A stretch of DNA of 64,000 nt from Streptomyces sp. NBC_00078 (GTDB lineage: Bacteria; Actinomycetota; Actinomycetes; Streptomycetales; Streptomycetaceae). Shown piece after piece: positions 44,973 to 51,723 of this stretch; the stretch's first letter is position 1, and every line of letters begins with the position of its first letter. The notes under the pieces are model-generated. The model saw nothing but the letters and a program-made list of their open reading frames with translations. It was not told the origin of the DNA and searched no databases. The position numbers and the translations under genes are program-made. Location: assembly GCF_026343335.1 (NCBI RefSeq), contig NZ_JAPELX010000001.1:5704001-5768000 (forward strand). The letters are read 5' to 3'.

Positions 44973-45194
44973 ATGACCCATACAACCAGCTTGCCCAGGA
45001 CGTATCCCAGTCCGCCTGTTGAGCTGCCGCTGAGGCTCCATGGCGACCCGGAGCCTGACGTGGATTGCGATGTGTGCCAGGCGTTGGGCAGGCAGCGTTC
45101 GGAAGCGCGCGCACAGCGCGACATGTCCAAGGTCTCGGATCTCAACATCGAGATCCGCAACCACCCGCACCAGGGCATGGGGCGGTGCTCATGA
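44973..45194 (+). CDS. Small hypothetical protein with CxxC motif (element)
   Basis: 73 residues. Contains DCDVCQALGRQRSEARAQRDMSKVSDLNIEIRNHPH: a CxxC pair followed by a basic, probably helical stretch, and a terminal Cys. This could be a small zinc-binding or nucleic-acid-binding protein, but I recognise no family. Its stop overlaps the next start by ATGA. Ribosome binding site GGGGTTGACGAC is weak. First of three overlapping genes. Confidence 0.65.
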   Translation: MTHTTSLPRTYPSPPVELPLRLHGDPEPDVDCDVCQALGRQRSEARAQRDMSKVSDLNIEIRNHPHQGMGRCS

Positions 45195-45472
45195 TTCCGA
45201 TGGAGATCTACAAGAGCAGCAAGAAGGCCGCTTCCGACGCGCATGAGGCGTTGTTCCAGGCATTGCTGGCGATCGGGGTTCCGAGGCGGGATCTTGGCTG
45301 GCTGGCTCCGCGTGTGGCGCCGGACGGCCGTCCGATGGTGGCCATGGGAACGTGGAACGCCGACGTGGTGCAGAAGGTAGCGGCGCATCTGATGGCGTCA
45401 CCTGCGCACGTCCAGTCGACGCCGGACGGCCATGTCGTGGCCGATCATGCCCGCGTGATGCGAGATGACTGA
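45191..45472 (+). CDS. Small hypothetical protein (element)
   Basis: 93 residues. A helical N-terminus (YKSSKKAASDAHEALFQALLAIGVPRRDL), then WLAPRVAPDGRPMVAMGTWNADVVQKVAAHLM and a His/Asp-rich end. No family recognised. Overlaps its neighbours at both ends (ATGA upstream, TGATG downstream), so the three are one translational unit. Confidence 0.65.
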   Translation: MIPMEIYKSSKKAASDAHEALFQALLAIGVPRRDLGWLAPRVAPDGRPMVAMGTWNADVVQKVAAHLMASPAHVQSTPDGHVVADHARVMRDD

Positions 45473-45882
45473 TGCGTCAGTGCGCCGCGACGGCCGAAGT
45501 GCCCTTCACCGAGCTGCTGTTAGCCGTCCTCGCTGGACAGAAACGGATCTTTGGCGAGGACCTTGACGCCGCACTCGACACGGCCCGGTGCGAGCTCGGC
45601 CTGTGGCATGGAGACGAACACGCCGCCTTCGTGTGGGAGTGGGAGCACAAGCCGTCAGAAGCCCTGTGGGCATGCTGGACGCCGGACGGGGCGATGCGGT
45701 TCGAGTCGCTGAGGCACTGCGAGACCGAGGGCGGCTCGGACGGCGATGCGTGCACGCTCTACCGGGGCCACGCCCGCGAACACTCGTGGAACGTGGTTGA
45801 CCCGGCGACAGAGGCGTTCCGCCGGAGGGTTCTTGCGGAGAACGCCGGGTTGCTCGCGTGGCTTGCCAGGAAGCGGGAGTAG
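45472..45882 (+). CDS. Hypothetical acidic protein (element)
   Basis: 136 residues. Acidic and Trp-rich (LWHGDEHAAFVWEWEHKPSEALWACWTPDG), with conserved-looking Cys and His (RHCETEGGSDGDACTLYRGH). No catalytic motif that I recognise. Start overlaps the upstream stop. Third gene of the cluster; in location and size the trio resembles the small unknown genes beside rep in integrative plasmids, but no homology is claimed. Confidence 0.62.
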   Translation: MRQCAATAEVPFTELLLAVLAGQKRIFGEDLDAALDTARCELGLWHGDEHAAFVWEWEHKPSEALWACWTPDGAMRFESLRHCETEGGSDGDACTLYRGHAREHSWNVVDPATEAFRRRVLAENAGLLAWLARKRE

Positions 45883-46034
45883 TCGCCCTGGGCAGGGGTG
45901 GCCGGCGCACGGAGAGAAGTCGGGTCAGCACCCCTCGACGGGGGAAAGTGGCTGGCCAACGTGCGTGGTGGCCTCACGCGCGCACGGATCTTGGCCACGA
46001 CGAGACTCGCATTCGCGCGTGAGGTTGCCACGCT

Positions 46035-46080
46035 GGGCGGGGTCCAGGGGTGCGCTATAGCGCCCCTGGTACCACCGCCC
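46035..46080. repeat. 46-bp imperfect palindrome in a non-coding segment, candidate origin site
   Basis: Centre is the perfect 12-bp palindrome GCGCTATAGCGC. Outward arms CCAGGG/CCCTGG, then GGT/ACC, then GGGCGG/CCGCCC, each pair separated by one- or two-base bulges. The 45883-46411 gap has no convincing gene and holds two terminator-like hairpins besides this structure. A double-strand origin, single-strand origin, oriT or operator are all possible. Confidence 0.6.
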
Positions 46081-46241
46081 GCAACCATGTTCGTCACGGC
46101 GCTGTGTGCCTCGGTGAGCGGCGCTGGCGTCCCTCGTGAACTGGCGTGTGAGCGGGCGGAGTTGGGGCTCGCGATGGGGGGAGTGTGGGCCTCGCTCCTT
46201 GTGCGGCTCACCTCCCCGGTGAGCGGCAAGACAGACGGCAG

Positions 46242-46270
46242 AGCCCCCCGCCACGATTCGGCGGGGGGCT
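46242..46270. terminator. Strong hairpin terminator
   Basis: A perfect 11-bp stem AGCCCCCCGCC/GGCGGGGGGCT with a 7-nt loop followed by TCTCTG. Lies between the convergent small-gene cluster and GntR gene. Confidence 0.75.
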
Positions 46271-46370
46271 TCTCTGCTTGGTCGGGGCGGGCTGGTGGTG
46301 TCGGGCGGCTGGCCGTCCGGACGGGACCGGCCGAAGGCCGCACGCCCGGCCGAGGCGGCCAGAGCCGCCC

Positions 46371-46391
46371 GGCGCGGCCGAAGGCCGCGCC
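46371..46391. terminator. Hairpin 21 bp past the GntR stop
   Basis: A perfect 9-bp stem GGCGCGGCC/GGCCGCGCC with a GAA loop; a related GGCCGAAGGCC hairpin precedes it at 46329. Probably terminates the GntR transcript. Confidence 0.65.
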
Positions 46392-46411
46392 CTAGATCAA
46401 GTAAAGAGAAG

Positions 46412-47215
46412 TTACTCCGATCGGGATCGGCGGCGGGTGATGCGCTGGGCGGCTGGCTTCGTCGGCGTCACGGGATAGGTGAGCTGGCACGTGGCGGCGG
46501 GTGCCTTCAGCTCCTCGCACAACAGCGGGCGCTCCTGGTCGGCGTCGGCGGTGATGCGGTAGGTGATCAGGAGCGGGTTGGCGTCGCTGATTCCGAGTGC
46601 GGTGCGCTCGTCCGGATACGGGGTGCGGGCGGTGACGTGCTCGGTGAACGACAGAGTGACTCCGGCCTCGGCAAGCTGCCGGTACAGGTCGCTGACTTCG
46701 GCGTCGGGCTGCTCGGCGAGTGAGGGCACCTCGGCTGCGGTGGCCATCGGGATCAGGACACGGTGAGCCATCCGGGCTCCGGTCGCAGGGTCGTAGAGCA
46801 TGCGGTCAACACTGATGGCGTCCTGGTCCTGCTGGCCCAACAGGAGTGCGGGCGGTCCGTCGAGTGTGGTCCTGCTGACGGCGGGCGCCTCCGTCTCCGT
46901 GACCTCCGGCAGGCGCCAACTCCCCTTCGTGGTGCGCTGGATGGATCGGTCCACGCTCGTTGAGGGCAGCACTGCGCCAGAGCCAAGCACGATGCTGCCC
47001 TTGCCCTGCCGGGACTCGGCCAGCCCCATGTGGCGCAGCTCGGCGACGGCGGCCCGTGCGGTGGCCTTGCCCACGCCGTACATCTCCACCATCTGAGCCT
47101 CGGACGGCAGGAGTTCGCCGGGCTGGTAGCGGCCGCGCCGGATGTCGTCGGCCACGCGCTGGGCTACCTGCATGTACATGGCTGGACGGCGTTCGATGTG
47201 CTCTCGGACTGCCAT
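46412..47215 (-). CDS. GntR-family regulator (KorSA-like)
   Basis: 267 residues. N-terminal winged helix at about 12-78 (YMQVAQRVADDIRRGRYQPGELLPSEAQMVEMYGVGKATARAAVAELRHMGLAESRQGKGSIV). C-terminal UTRA-type effector domain about 105-245. ATG with AAGGA. Divergent from rep; three near-identical 20-bp palindromes lie between them. In AICEs such as pSAM2 the GntR protein KorSA represses the element; the same role is inferred here. Confidence 0.88.
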   Translation of the reverse strand: MAVREHIERRPAMYMQVAQRVADDIRRGRYQPGELLPSEAQMVEMYGVGKATARAAVAELRHMGLAESRQGKGSIVLGSGAVLPSTSVDRSIQRTTKGSWRLPEVTETEAPAVSRTTLDGPPALLLGQQDQDAISVDRMLYDPATGARMAHRVLIPMATAAEVPSLAEQPDAEVSDLYRQLAEAGVTLSFTEHVTARTPYPDERTALGISDANPLLITYRITADADQERPLLCEELKAPAATCQLTYPVTPTKPAAQRITRRRSRSE

Positions 47216-47278
47216 GGCTCGTGTCCTTCTGGTGGATGTCCGCGTTGCTGGTCAGCGGTCCGTGGTACCGGCGCGTGC

Positions 47279-47400
47279 GCACTCATGAGGATAAGTGGTT
47301 GCCCTCTCATACGCACACCCCTAGCCACTCATCCGAATAAGTGGTTGACCCTCCAGTGAGGGCCAGCGAGGATGATCACTCAACTTATCCGGATGAGTGG
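47279..47400. promoter_or_regulatory. Three 20-bp palindromic operators between gntR and rep
   Basis: Sites at 47279-47298, 47325-47344 and 47381-47400; the best is CCACTCATCCGAATAAGTGG. Consensus is the palindrome CCACTYATCCGRATRAGTGG, with the first site less perfect. All three lie upstream of the GTG chosen as rep start. Size, symmetry and location fit binding of the GntR regulator to repress rep and possibly itself. Confidence 0.8.
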
Positions 47401-47455
47401 CTGGGTGGGTGGGGTCGTGACCGCTGTGCCTGTCCCTCGCGAAAGGGGGCCTCCC

Positions 47456-48907
47456 GTGTATCCGCTGTCGACCGAAGCGCGACGGTCAGTCCTTGATGCG
47501 GCTGAGCGGCTGCGCCTTCTCTCCCCTACCGAGCGTGACTTGATCCGGCTCGTCCATGAGCCGGGATTCCCGCGCTGGCTGGAGCAGATCAAATCCATTG
47601 GCGGGTGTGCTCACCCGATCTACCTCGCCGGGCACACCACGACCAGTGACGCCGTGACGGGTGAGGTGCTGCGGCACTACGACACCAGCGAGGAACCCGG
47701 TAGCCGGATGCCGGTGCGCTGCCGCAACCGCCGTGAGACGCGCTGTGCGCCGTGCTCCTACCTGCATGCGGGCGACACCTTCCAGCTGGTGCGCTCCGGC
47801 CTGTCGGGCGGCAAGGGGGTCACGGACGGCGTCCGGCGTCACCCCCGGCTCTTCGTCACCCTCACCGCTCCCTCGTTCGGCGCGGTGCACCGTGCGAGCG
47901 GCCCTGACGGGGCCTTCTGCCGCCCTCGACGGAGCGGCGGAGTCTGCGAACACGGGCGGCCCCTGGGCTGCGGTCAAAAGCACGAGGACACGGATTCCGT
48001 CGTGGGTCAGCCGCTGTGCCCAGACTGCTACGACTACGCCGGACACGTCCTATGGCACTCAAGTGCCGGCGCACTGTGGAACCGCTATTGCCACATGCTC
48101 AGGCGGCATTTGGCGACGGCCGCAGGAATCACCCAAACCCGCCTGGGTGAACACCTGAAAGTCTCCTTCGCTAAAGTCGCCGAATACCAGCGGCGGGGAG
48201 CCATCCACTTTCACGCGGTGATCCGGCTCGACGGGCCCGACGGCCCTTCCTCACCTCCGCCCCCCTGGGTGACAACCGACATGCTCTCCGACGCCGTAGG
48301 GTCGGCTGCCGCAAAGGTAGAGGTACACACGCTCTATTCCCCGGCGACCGGTGAACGGATCCTCAAGTGGGGCGAACAACTCGACGTACATGTGATCCGC
48401 AGCGACGCATTCACCGAATCCTCGACGGTAACCGACAGCGCCGTTGCGGCCTACGTCGCGAAATACGTCTCCAAGAGCGTCGGCGATGCGGGCGGAATCG
48501 ACTACCGCATACAAGACTTCGACAGCATCCGTCTGGCCCCGGTGAACGCCCACCTGCGCGCCCTCATGACCGCCTGCTGGCGCCTGGGCGGCCTGCCCGA
48601 ACTGGACGCGCTGAACCTGCGGGCCTGGGCTCACACACTCGGCTACCGGGGCCACGTGCTCACCAAGTCACGCCAGTACTCCACCACATACGGCGCACTA
48701 CGCGCAGTCCGGGCCGACCACCAGGGCGGGGGCGGCCTGCTCGCCCTGGAGGAGCGCGACACCGTCACTGAGTCCGCCTGGCGCTATGTCGGCTCCGGGC
48801 ACTCCCCGGCCGAGGCGGATTTCGCATACGGCATAGCCGAAGACCTGGCGACCCTACGCGAAATCAGAAGAGACATGATCGCCGAGGGGTGGAAATATGC
48901 CTCCTAG
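47456..48907 (+). CDS. Replication initiator, RepSA-type rolling-circle protein
   Basis: 483 residues from GTG 47456, which has AAAGGGGG seven bases upstream; the longer frame from ATG 47372 would place an operator inside the gene. Cys-rich CRNRRETRCAPC (about 89-100) and CPDC look zinc-binding. The HUH metal motif is HFH (His251 and His253 in RRGAIHFHAVIRLDG), and the nicking Tyr is in AAYVAKYVSKSVG (Tyr333 or Tyr337). These are the marks of pSAM2 RepSA-like initiators. It would nick the excised circle to start replication. The 3' end overlaps the next gene by 11 bp. Confidence 0.9.
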   Translation: MYPLSTEARRSVLDAAERLRLLSPTERDLIRLVHEPGFPRWLEQIKSIGGCAHPIYLAGHTTTSDAVTGEVLRHYDTSEEPGSRMPVRCRNRRETRCAPCSYLHAGDTFQLVRSGLSGGKGVTDGVRRHPRLFVTLTAPSFGAVHRASGPDGAFCRPRRSGGVCEHGRPLGCGQKHEDTDSVVGQPLCPDCYDYAGHVLWHSSAGALWNRYCHMLRRHLATAAGITQTRLGEHLKVSFAKVAEYQRRGAIHFHAVIRLDGPDGPSSPPPPWVTTDMLSDAVGSAAAKVEVHTLYSPATGERILKWGEQLDVHVIRSDAFTESSTVTDSAVAAYVAKYVSKSVGDAGGIDYRIQDFDSIRLAPVNAHLRALMTACWRLGGLPELDALNLRAWAHTLGYRGHVLTKSRQYSTTYGALRAVRADHQGGGGLLALEERDTVTESAWRYVGSGHSPAEADFAYGIAEDLATLREIRRDMIAEGWKYAS

Positions 48908-49571
48908 GGAAAGTGCGGGGCGGTTCCATGCCGGTCGTTTTCGGGGTCATCGTCCTGAAGGTCTCAGACGTTGGCGAATTACGAGCGCGCATCTCGGTGT
49001 CATTGAGCGGCTTGAGGGTATATTTGGTGGAGAAGTCGGAGAAAGCAAGGGTGCGGATTCATGTTCAATGGAGCTGCTAACGGCCGCCGAGCGTATCGAA
49101 ATAATTATTGAAGATGTGGAGTCGCTCAACACGGAAATGCTGATGTGGGGTCGCTCTGGCGTACTCCATCATTGTGATGGTGTGCGCTTTTTGTCGCCGC
49201 GCGAGAAGGTGGGGGATTTCTGCGGATGCCCTGCGCCCCTGGACGAGCGAAGGAGTCATGCAAATGCGGGAACCGGTCCGCAGCCCAGTACGGAAATACG
49301 TTTTCGCGTCGCGCAACTTCCCGACTTGGGCGAGTTCGGATTTCGGTCGAGTTCCTGGGAATTCATGGAGTCCGCCGATGTTGTCAAGGCCGGTATTCCC
49401 CTGGGAAGTGTGAAAACTCTCTGTGAACTCTCGCTGGAGCCTGTTGAGTTCAAGATGCGCAGTGGCCAGGTTGTCGCGGGTGTTGCGCCTTCCATCAGAG
49501 CGGTGGCTGCTGATGTGGGCAACGTCGCTGAGCGTCGCCTCTCCTCGATGCCGGTGGCGCGCGCCAAGTAG
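48897..49571 (+). CDS. Recombination directionality factor, gp3-like
   Basis: 224 residues. The order of motifs fits the gp3-like RDF family: N-terminal AGRFHAGRFRGHRPEGLRRW, TSAHLGVIERLEGIFGGEVGE, EMLMWGRSGVLHHCDGVRFLSP, CGCPAPLDERR, and LPDLGEFGFRSSSWEF. This family turns phiC31/phiBT1-type integrases from integration (attP x attB) to excision (attL x attR). ATG preceded by GAGGGG. Overlap with rep implies excision and replication are switched on together. GC is visibly lower than in flanking genes. Assignment is by pattern memory; no search was done. Confidence 0.75.
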   Translation: MPPRESAGRFHAGRFRGHRPEGLRRWRITSAHLGVIERLEGIFGGEVGESKGADSCSMELLTAAERIEIIIEDVESLNTEMLMWGRSGVLHHCDGVRFLSPREKVGDFCGCPAPLDERRSHANAGTGPQPSTEIRFRVAQLPDLGEFGFRSSSWEFMESADVVKAGIPLGSVKTLCELSLEPVEFKMRSGQVVAGVAPSIRAVAADVGNVAERRLSSMPVARAK

Positions 49572-49609
49572 CCCGAACGTATTCGCCAACTGCGGTCAGA
49601 TCGGTATCC

Positions 49610-49640
49610 AGCCCCGTCCGGGATCCATCCGGGCGGGGCT
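49610..49640. terminator. Bidirectional terminator
   Basis: A 13-pair stem AGCCCCGTCCGGG with GGGCGGGGCT-type partner (two G-T pairs) between convergent RDF and SCO4848-like genes. Confidence 0.7.
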
Positions 49641-49651
49641 CGTTTGTGTCC

Positions 49652-49894
49652 CTACTCCTCAGAGCGACGGGACGCTCGAACGCCCCGGAAGCCAATGACG
49701 CCGATGGCGGTGCCCAGAAGGAAGGACACGACAGCAAGAGTGAGGTGCACCCACAGGTAAGCCGTAGGCTCGCCGTCATCAAAGGCAAGTCCGCTGGCAT
49801 CCTTGAACAGGTTGTTGACGAAGGTTACCCAGATCACCCACGACCAGACGCCGAACGCTGCGAGGAACCAGGAGACAGGGCGGGTGAGCTTCAT
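49652..49894 (-). CDS. Element-borne intact copy of the disrupted SCO4848-family membrane protein
   Basis: 80 residues, two transmembrane helices (about 8-26 and 48-70). Begins MKLTRPVSWFLAAFGVWSW and ends RASRRSEE. It aligns end to end with the rebuilt host protein, with about 80 percent of positions identical by eye and no gap in the body. ATG with AAGGA seven bases upstream. At the position of the integrase core the host has TGG-ATC-AC and this copy has TGG-GTA-AC (Ile to Val). It sits about 90 bp inside attR on the opposite strand. Probably supplies the function lost by insertion. Confidence 0.9.
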   Translation of the reverse strand: MKLTRPVSWFLAAFGVWSWVIWVTFVNNLFKDASGLAFDDGEPTAYLWVHLTLAVVSFLLGTAIGVIGFRGVRASRRSEE

Positions 49895-49987
49895 GGGTTG
49901 TCCTTCGGGCGGTGAGGTTCGTGCCCTGTCAGTATGTGACCTGCGTCGCTGCGGACGTTGGCCGGGGTTGTACTGGGTACTTGCGTA

Positions 49988-49995
49988 TGGATCAC
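49988..49995 (+). other. attR core
   Basis: TGGATCAC, direct repeat of the attL core. Left flank TACTTGCGTA is element DNA; right flank TTTCGTCAAGAACCTGG is host, close to the SCO4848 attB used by phiBT1. Confidence 0.85.
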
Positions 49996-50164
49996 TTTCG
50001 TCAAGAACCTGGTCAAGGACGGCAGCGGCCTCGCGTTCGACGGCGGCCACCCGACGGCGTACTTCTGGGTGCACCTGACGCTCGCTGTCGTCTCGTTCGT
50101 ATTGGGGACGGTCATCGGCGGCATCGGGTTGCGCGGACTGCGCGCTTTGCGCCAGACGCAGTAA
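49988..50164 (+). pseudogene. 3' fragment of the SCO4848-like gene (split at attR)
   Basis: Continues the host protein from WITFVKNLVKDGSGLAF to the natural stop after RALRQTQ. A TTG in element DNA at 49958 opens the same frame, so a fusion with the second helix could be made if transcribed. In the uninterrupted chromosome the gene would lie 50 bp upstream of the metallophosphoesterase gene. Confidence 0.9.
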
Positions 50165-50214
50165 CCGACAAAGCCGAACAGAACGACAGAACCCGTACGG
50201 GGGGGCACAGCACG

Positions 50215-51519
50215 GTGGTCATCGTCTTCGGAGTGCTGGCCCTGGGCGTTCTCGTCGCGGGCAACTGGTACCTGTGGCGTCGTCTGTTCCGCGACACCAC
50301 CCAGGGGCCGGGCCCCGCCCGTCGAACGGGTGCCGCGGTGATCGCGGGCGGCTGGCTGCTCGCTGTCGGAGCCGTCGTCACCGAGCGCGCGGGCGCGCCC
50401 TTCTGGCTCCAGCAGGTCCTGGCCTGGCCGGGCTTCCTGTGGCTCGCGCTGTCGGTCTACCTGCTGCTGGGCGTGGTGGCGGGTGAGGTCGTACGGCCGG
50501 TGCTGCGCCGCCTGCCGGCGCGGCGGGCGCGCGCCACACCGGCCGCACCGCAGGCGCAACCGGTGCCCGCGGACCGCGTGCCCCCGAAGGCGCCGGAGTC
50601 CGGGCAGACGGCCGGGAACGGGCCGGAGAGCGCGCGGACGGCTGGGACCGTGCGGGAGCCCGCGCAGACGGCCGAGTCCGGGCCGCAGTCCGCCCCGGAG
50701 CCCTCGCGTCGCCTCTTCGTCTCCCGGGTCGTCGCGGGGGCCGCCGCCGCTGCCGCCGTGGGGACGGTCGGCTATGGCACGTACGGCGTCCTGCGCGGCC
50801 CGAGGGTGAAGCGCGTCACCGTGCCGCTGGCCAAGCTCCCGCGCGCGGCGCACGGTTACCGCATCGCGGTGGTCAGCGACATCCACCTGGGCCCGATCCT
50901 CGGCCGGGATTTCGCGCAGAAGGTCGTCGACACGATCAACTCCACCCAGCCGGACATCGTCGCGGTCGTCGGTGACCTGGTGGACGGCAGCGTGAAGGAC
51001 CTGGGCCCGGCGGCGGCACCGCTGTCGCGGTTGAAGGCGCCCTCCTACTTCGTCACCGGCAACCACGAGTACTTCTCCGGCGCTGAGCAGTGGGTCGAGG
51101 AGGTACGGCGGCTGGGGCTGCTTCCCCTGGAGAACGCCCGTACCGAGCTGCCGTGGTTCGACCTCGCCGGCGTCAACGACATCGCGGGCGAGAGCGAGGG
51201 CCAGGGCCCCGACTTCACCAAGGCGCTCGGCGGCCGGGACACGGCACGCGCGTGCGTGCTCCTCGCCCACCAGCCCGTCCAGATCCACGACGCCGTCAGG
51301 CACGGCGTCGACCTCCAGCTCTCCGGCCACACCCACGGCGGCCAGCTCTGGCCCGGAAACTTCGTCGCGGCGGCCGCGAATCCGACCGTCGCGGGCCTGG
51401 AGCGCTACGGCGACACGCAGTTGTACGTCAGCCGGGGCGCGGGCGCCTGGGGACCGCCCACGCGCGTGGGGGCGCCGTCGGACATCACAGTGATCGAACT
51501 GGCCTCGAAGCAGGCGTGA
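50215..51519 (+). CDS. Membrane metallophosphoesterase
   Basis: 434 residues from GTG 50215 (GGGGGGG upstream). Three N-terminal hydrophobic segments within residues 1-95, a Pro/Ala/Glu-rich linker (about 105-165), a further hydrophobic stretch (RRLFVSRVVAGAAAAAAVG), then the calcineurin-like domain from about 215. Its metal motifs are complete: SDIHLG, VGDLVDG, TGNHEY, LLAHQP and GHTHGG. Similar to YkuE/YaeI-type extracytoplasmic phosphoesterases. The element insertion separates it from the promoter side of the SCO4848-like gene. Confidence 0.9.
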   Translation: MVIVFGVLALGVLVAGNWYLWRRLFRDTTQGPGPARRTGAAVIAGGWLLAVGAVVTERAGAPFWLQQVLAWPGFLWLALSVYLLLGVVAGEVVRPVLRRLPARRARATPAAPQAQPVPADRVPPKAPESGQTAGNGPESARTAGTVREPAQTAESGPQSAPEPSRRLFVSRVVAGAAAAAAVGTVGYGTYGVLRGPRVKRVTVPLAKLPRAAHGYRIAVVSDIHLGPILGRDFAQKVVDTINSTQPDIVAVVGDLVDGSVKDLGPAAAPLSRLKAPSYFVTGNHEYFSGAEQWVEEVRRLGLLPLENARTELPWFDLAGVNDIAGESEGQGPDFTKALGGRDTARACVLLAHQPVQIHDAVRHGVDLQLSGHTHGGQLWPGNFVAAAANPTVAGLERYGDTQLYVSRGAGAWGPPTRVGAPSDITVIELASKQA

Positions 51520-51723
51520 CCGTATTCGTGCCCTCGGCTGAAACGGTTCGCGGCGGACTCTGTGAGAGCGATGTGAAATCTGCCGGAAACCCCTTGCGGT
51601 AACTTCTGTCTCAAGAGAACGGATCCCTCTTCCCCCAGCTGAAACTCCTGTGATTAGGTGAGCCGCGCCACTAGGGGAGTGGCACGTGGGGGCGGGGCCC
51701 ATGGGGCCCGGGGAGGGCAACCG

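Larger units (their letters stand above)
41844..49995. mobile_element. 8.15-kb integrated serine-recombinase element with RepSA-type replication gene
   Basis: Bounded by an 8-bp direct repeat, TGGATCAC, inside the split SCO4848-like gene. Left to right it carries: integrase (+), DUF397 and XRE (-), three overlapping small genes (+), a palindrome-rich non-coding segment, GntR (-), rep (+), recombination directionality factor (+), and an SCO4848-like copy (-). Several segments have lower GC and less biased third positions than the chromosome. There are no phage structural genes and no FtsK/Tra translocase, so it is not a typical phage or AICE; it could be an integrative, replicating, possibly mobilisable element, or a reduced relic. 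All key genes have intact frames. Confidence 0.9.

Noticed and set aside
45898..46395. 165-residue frame in the gene-free part of the element
   Set aside because: Runs through the large palindrome and a perfect terminator hairpin, has no ribosome binding site and no conserved pattern.
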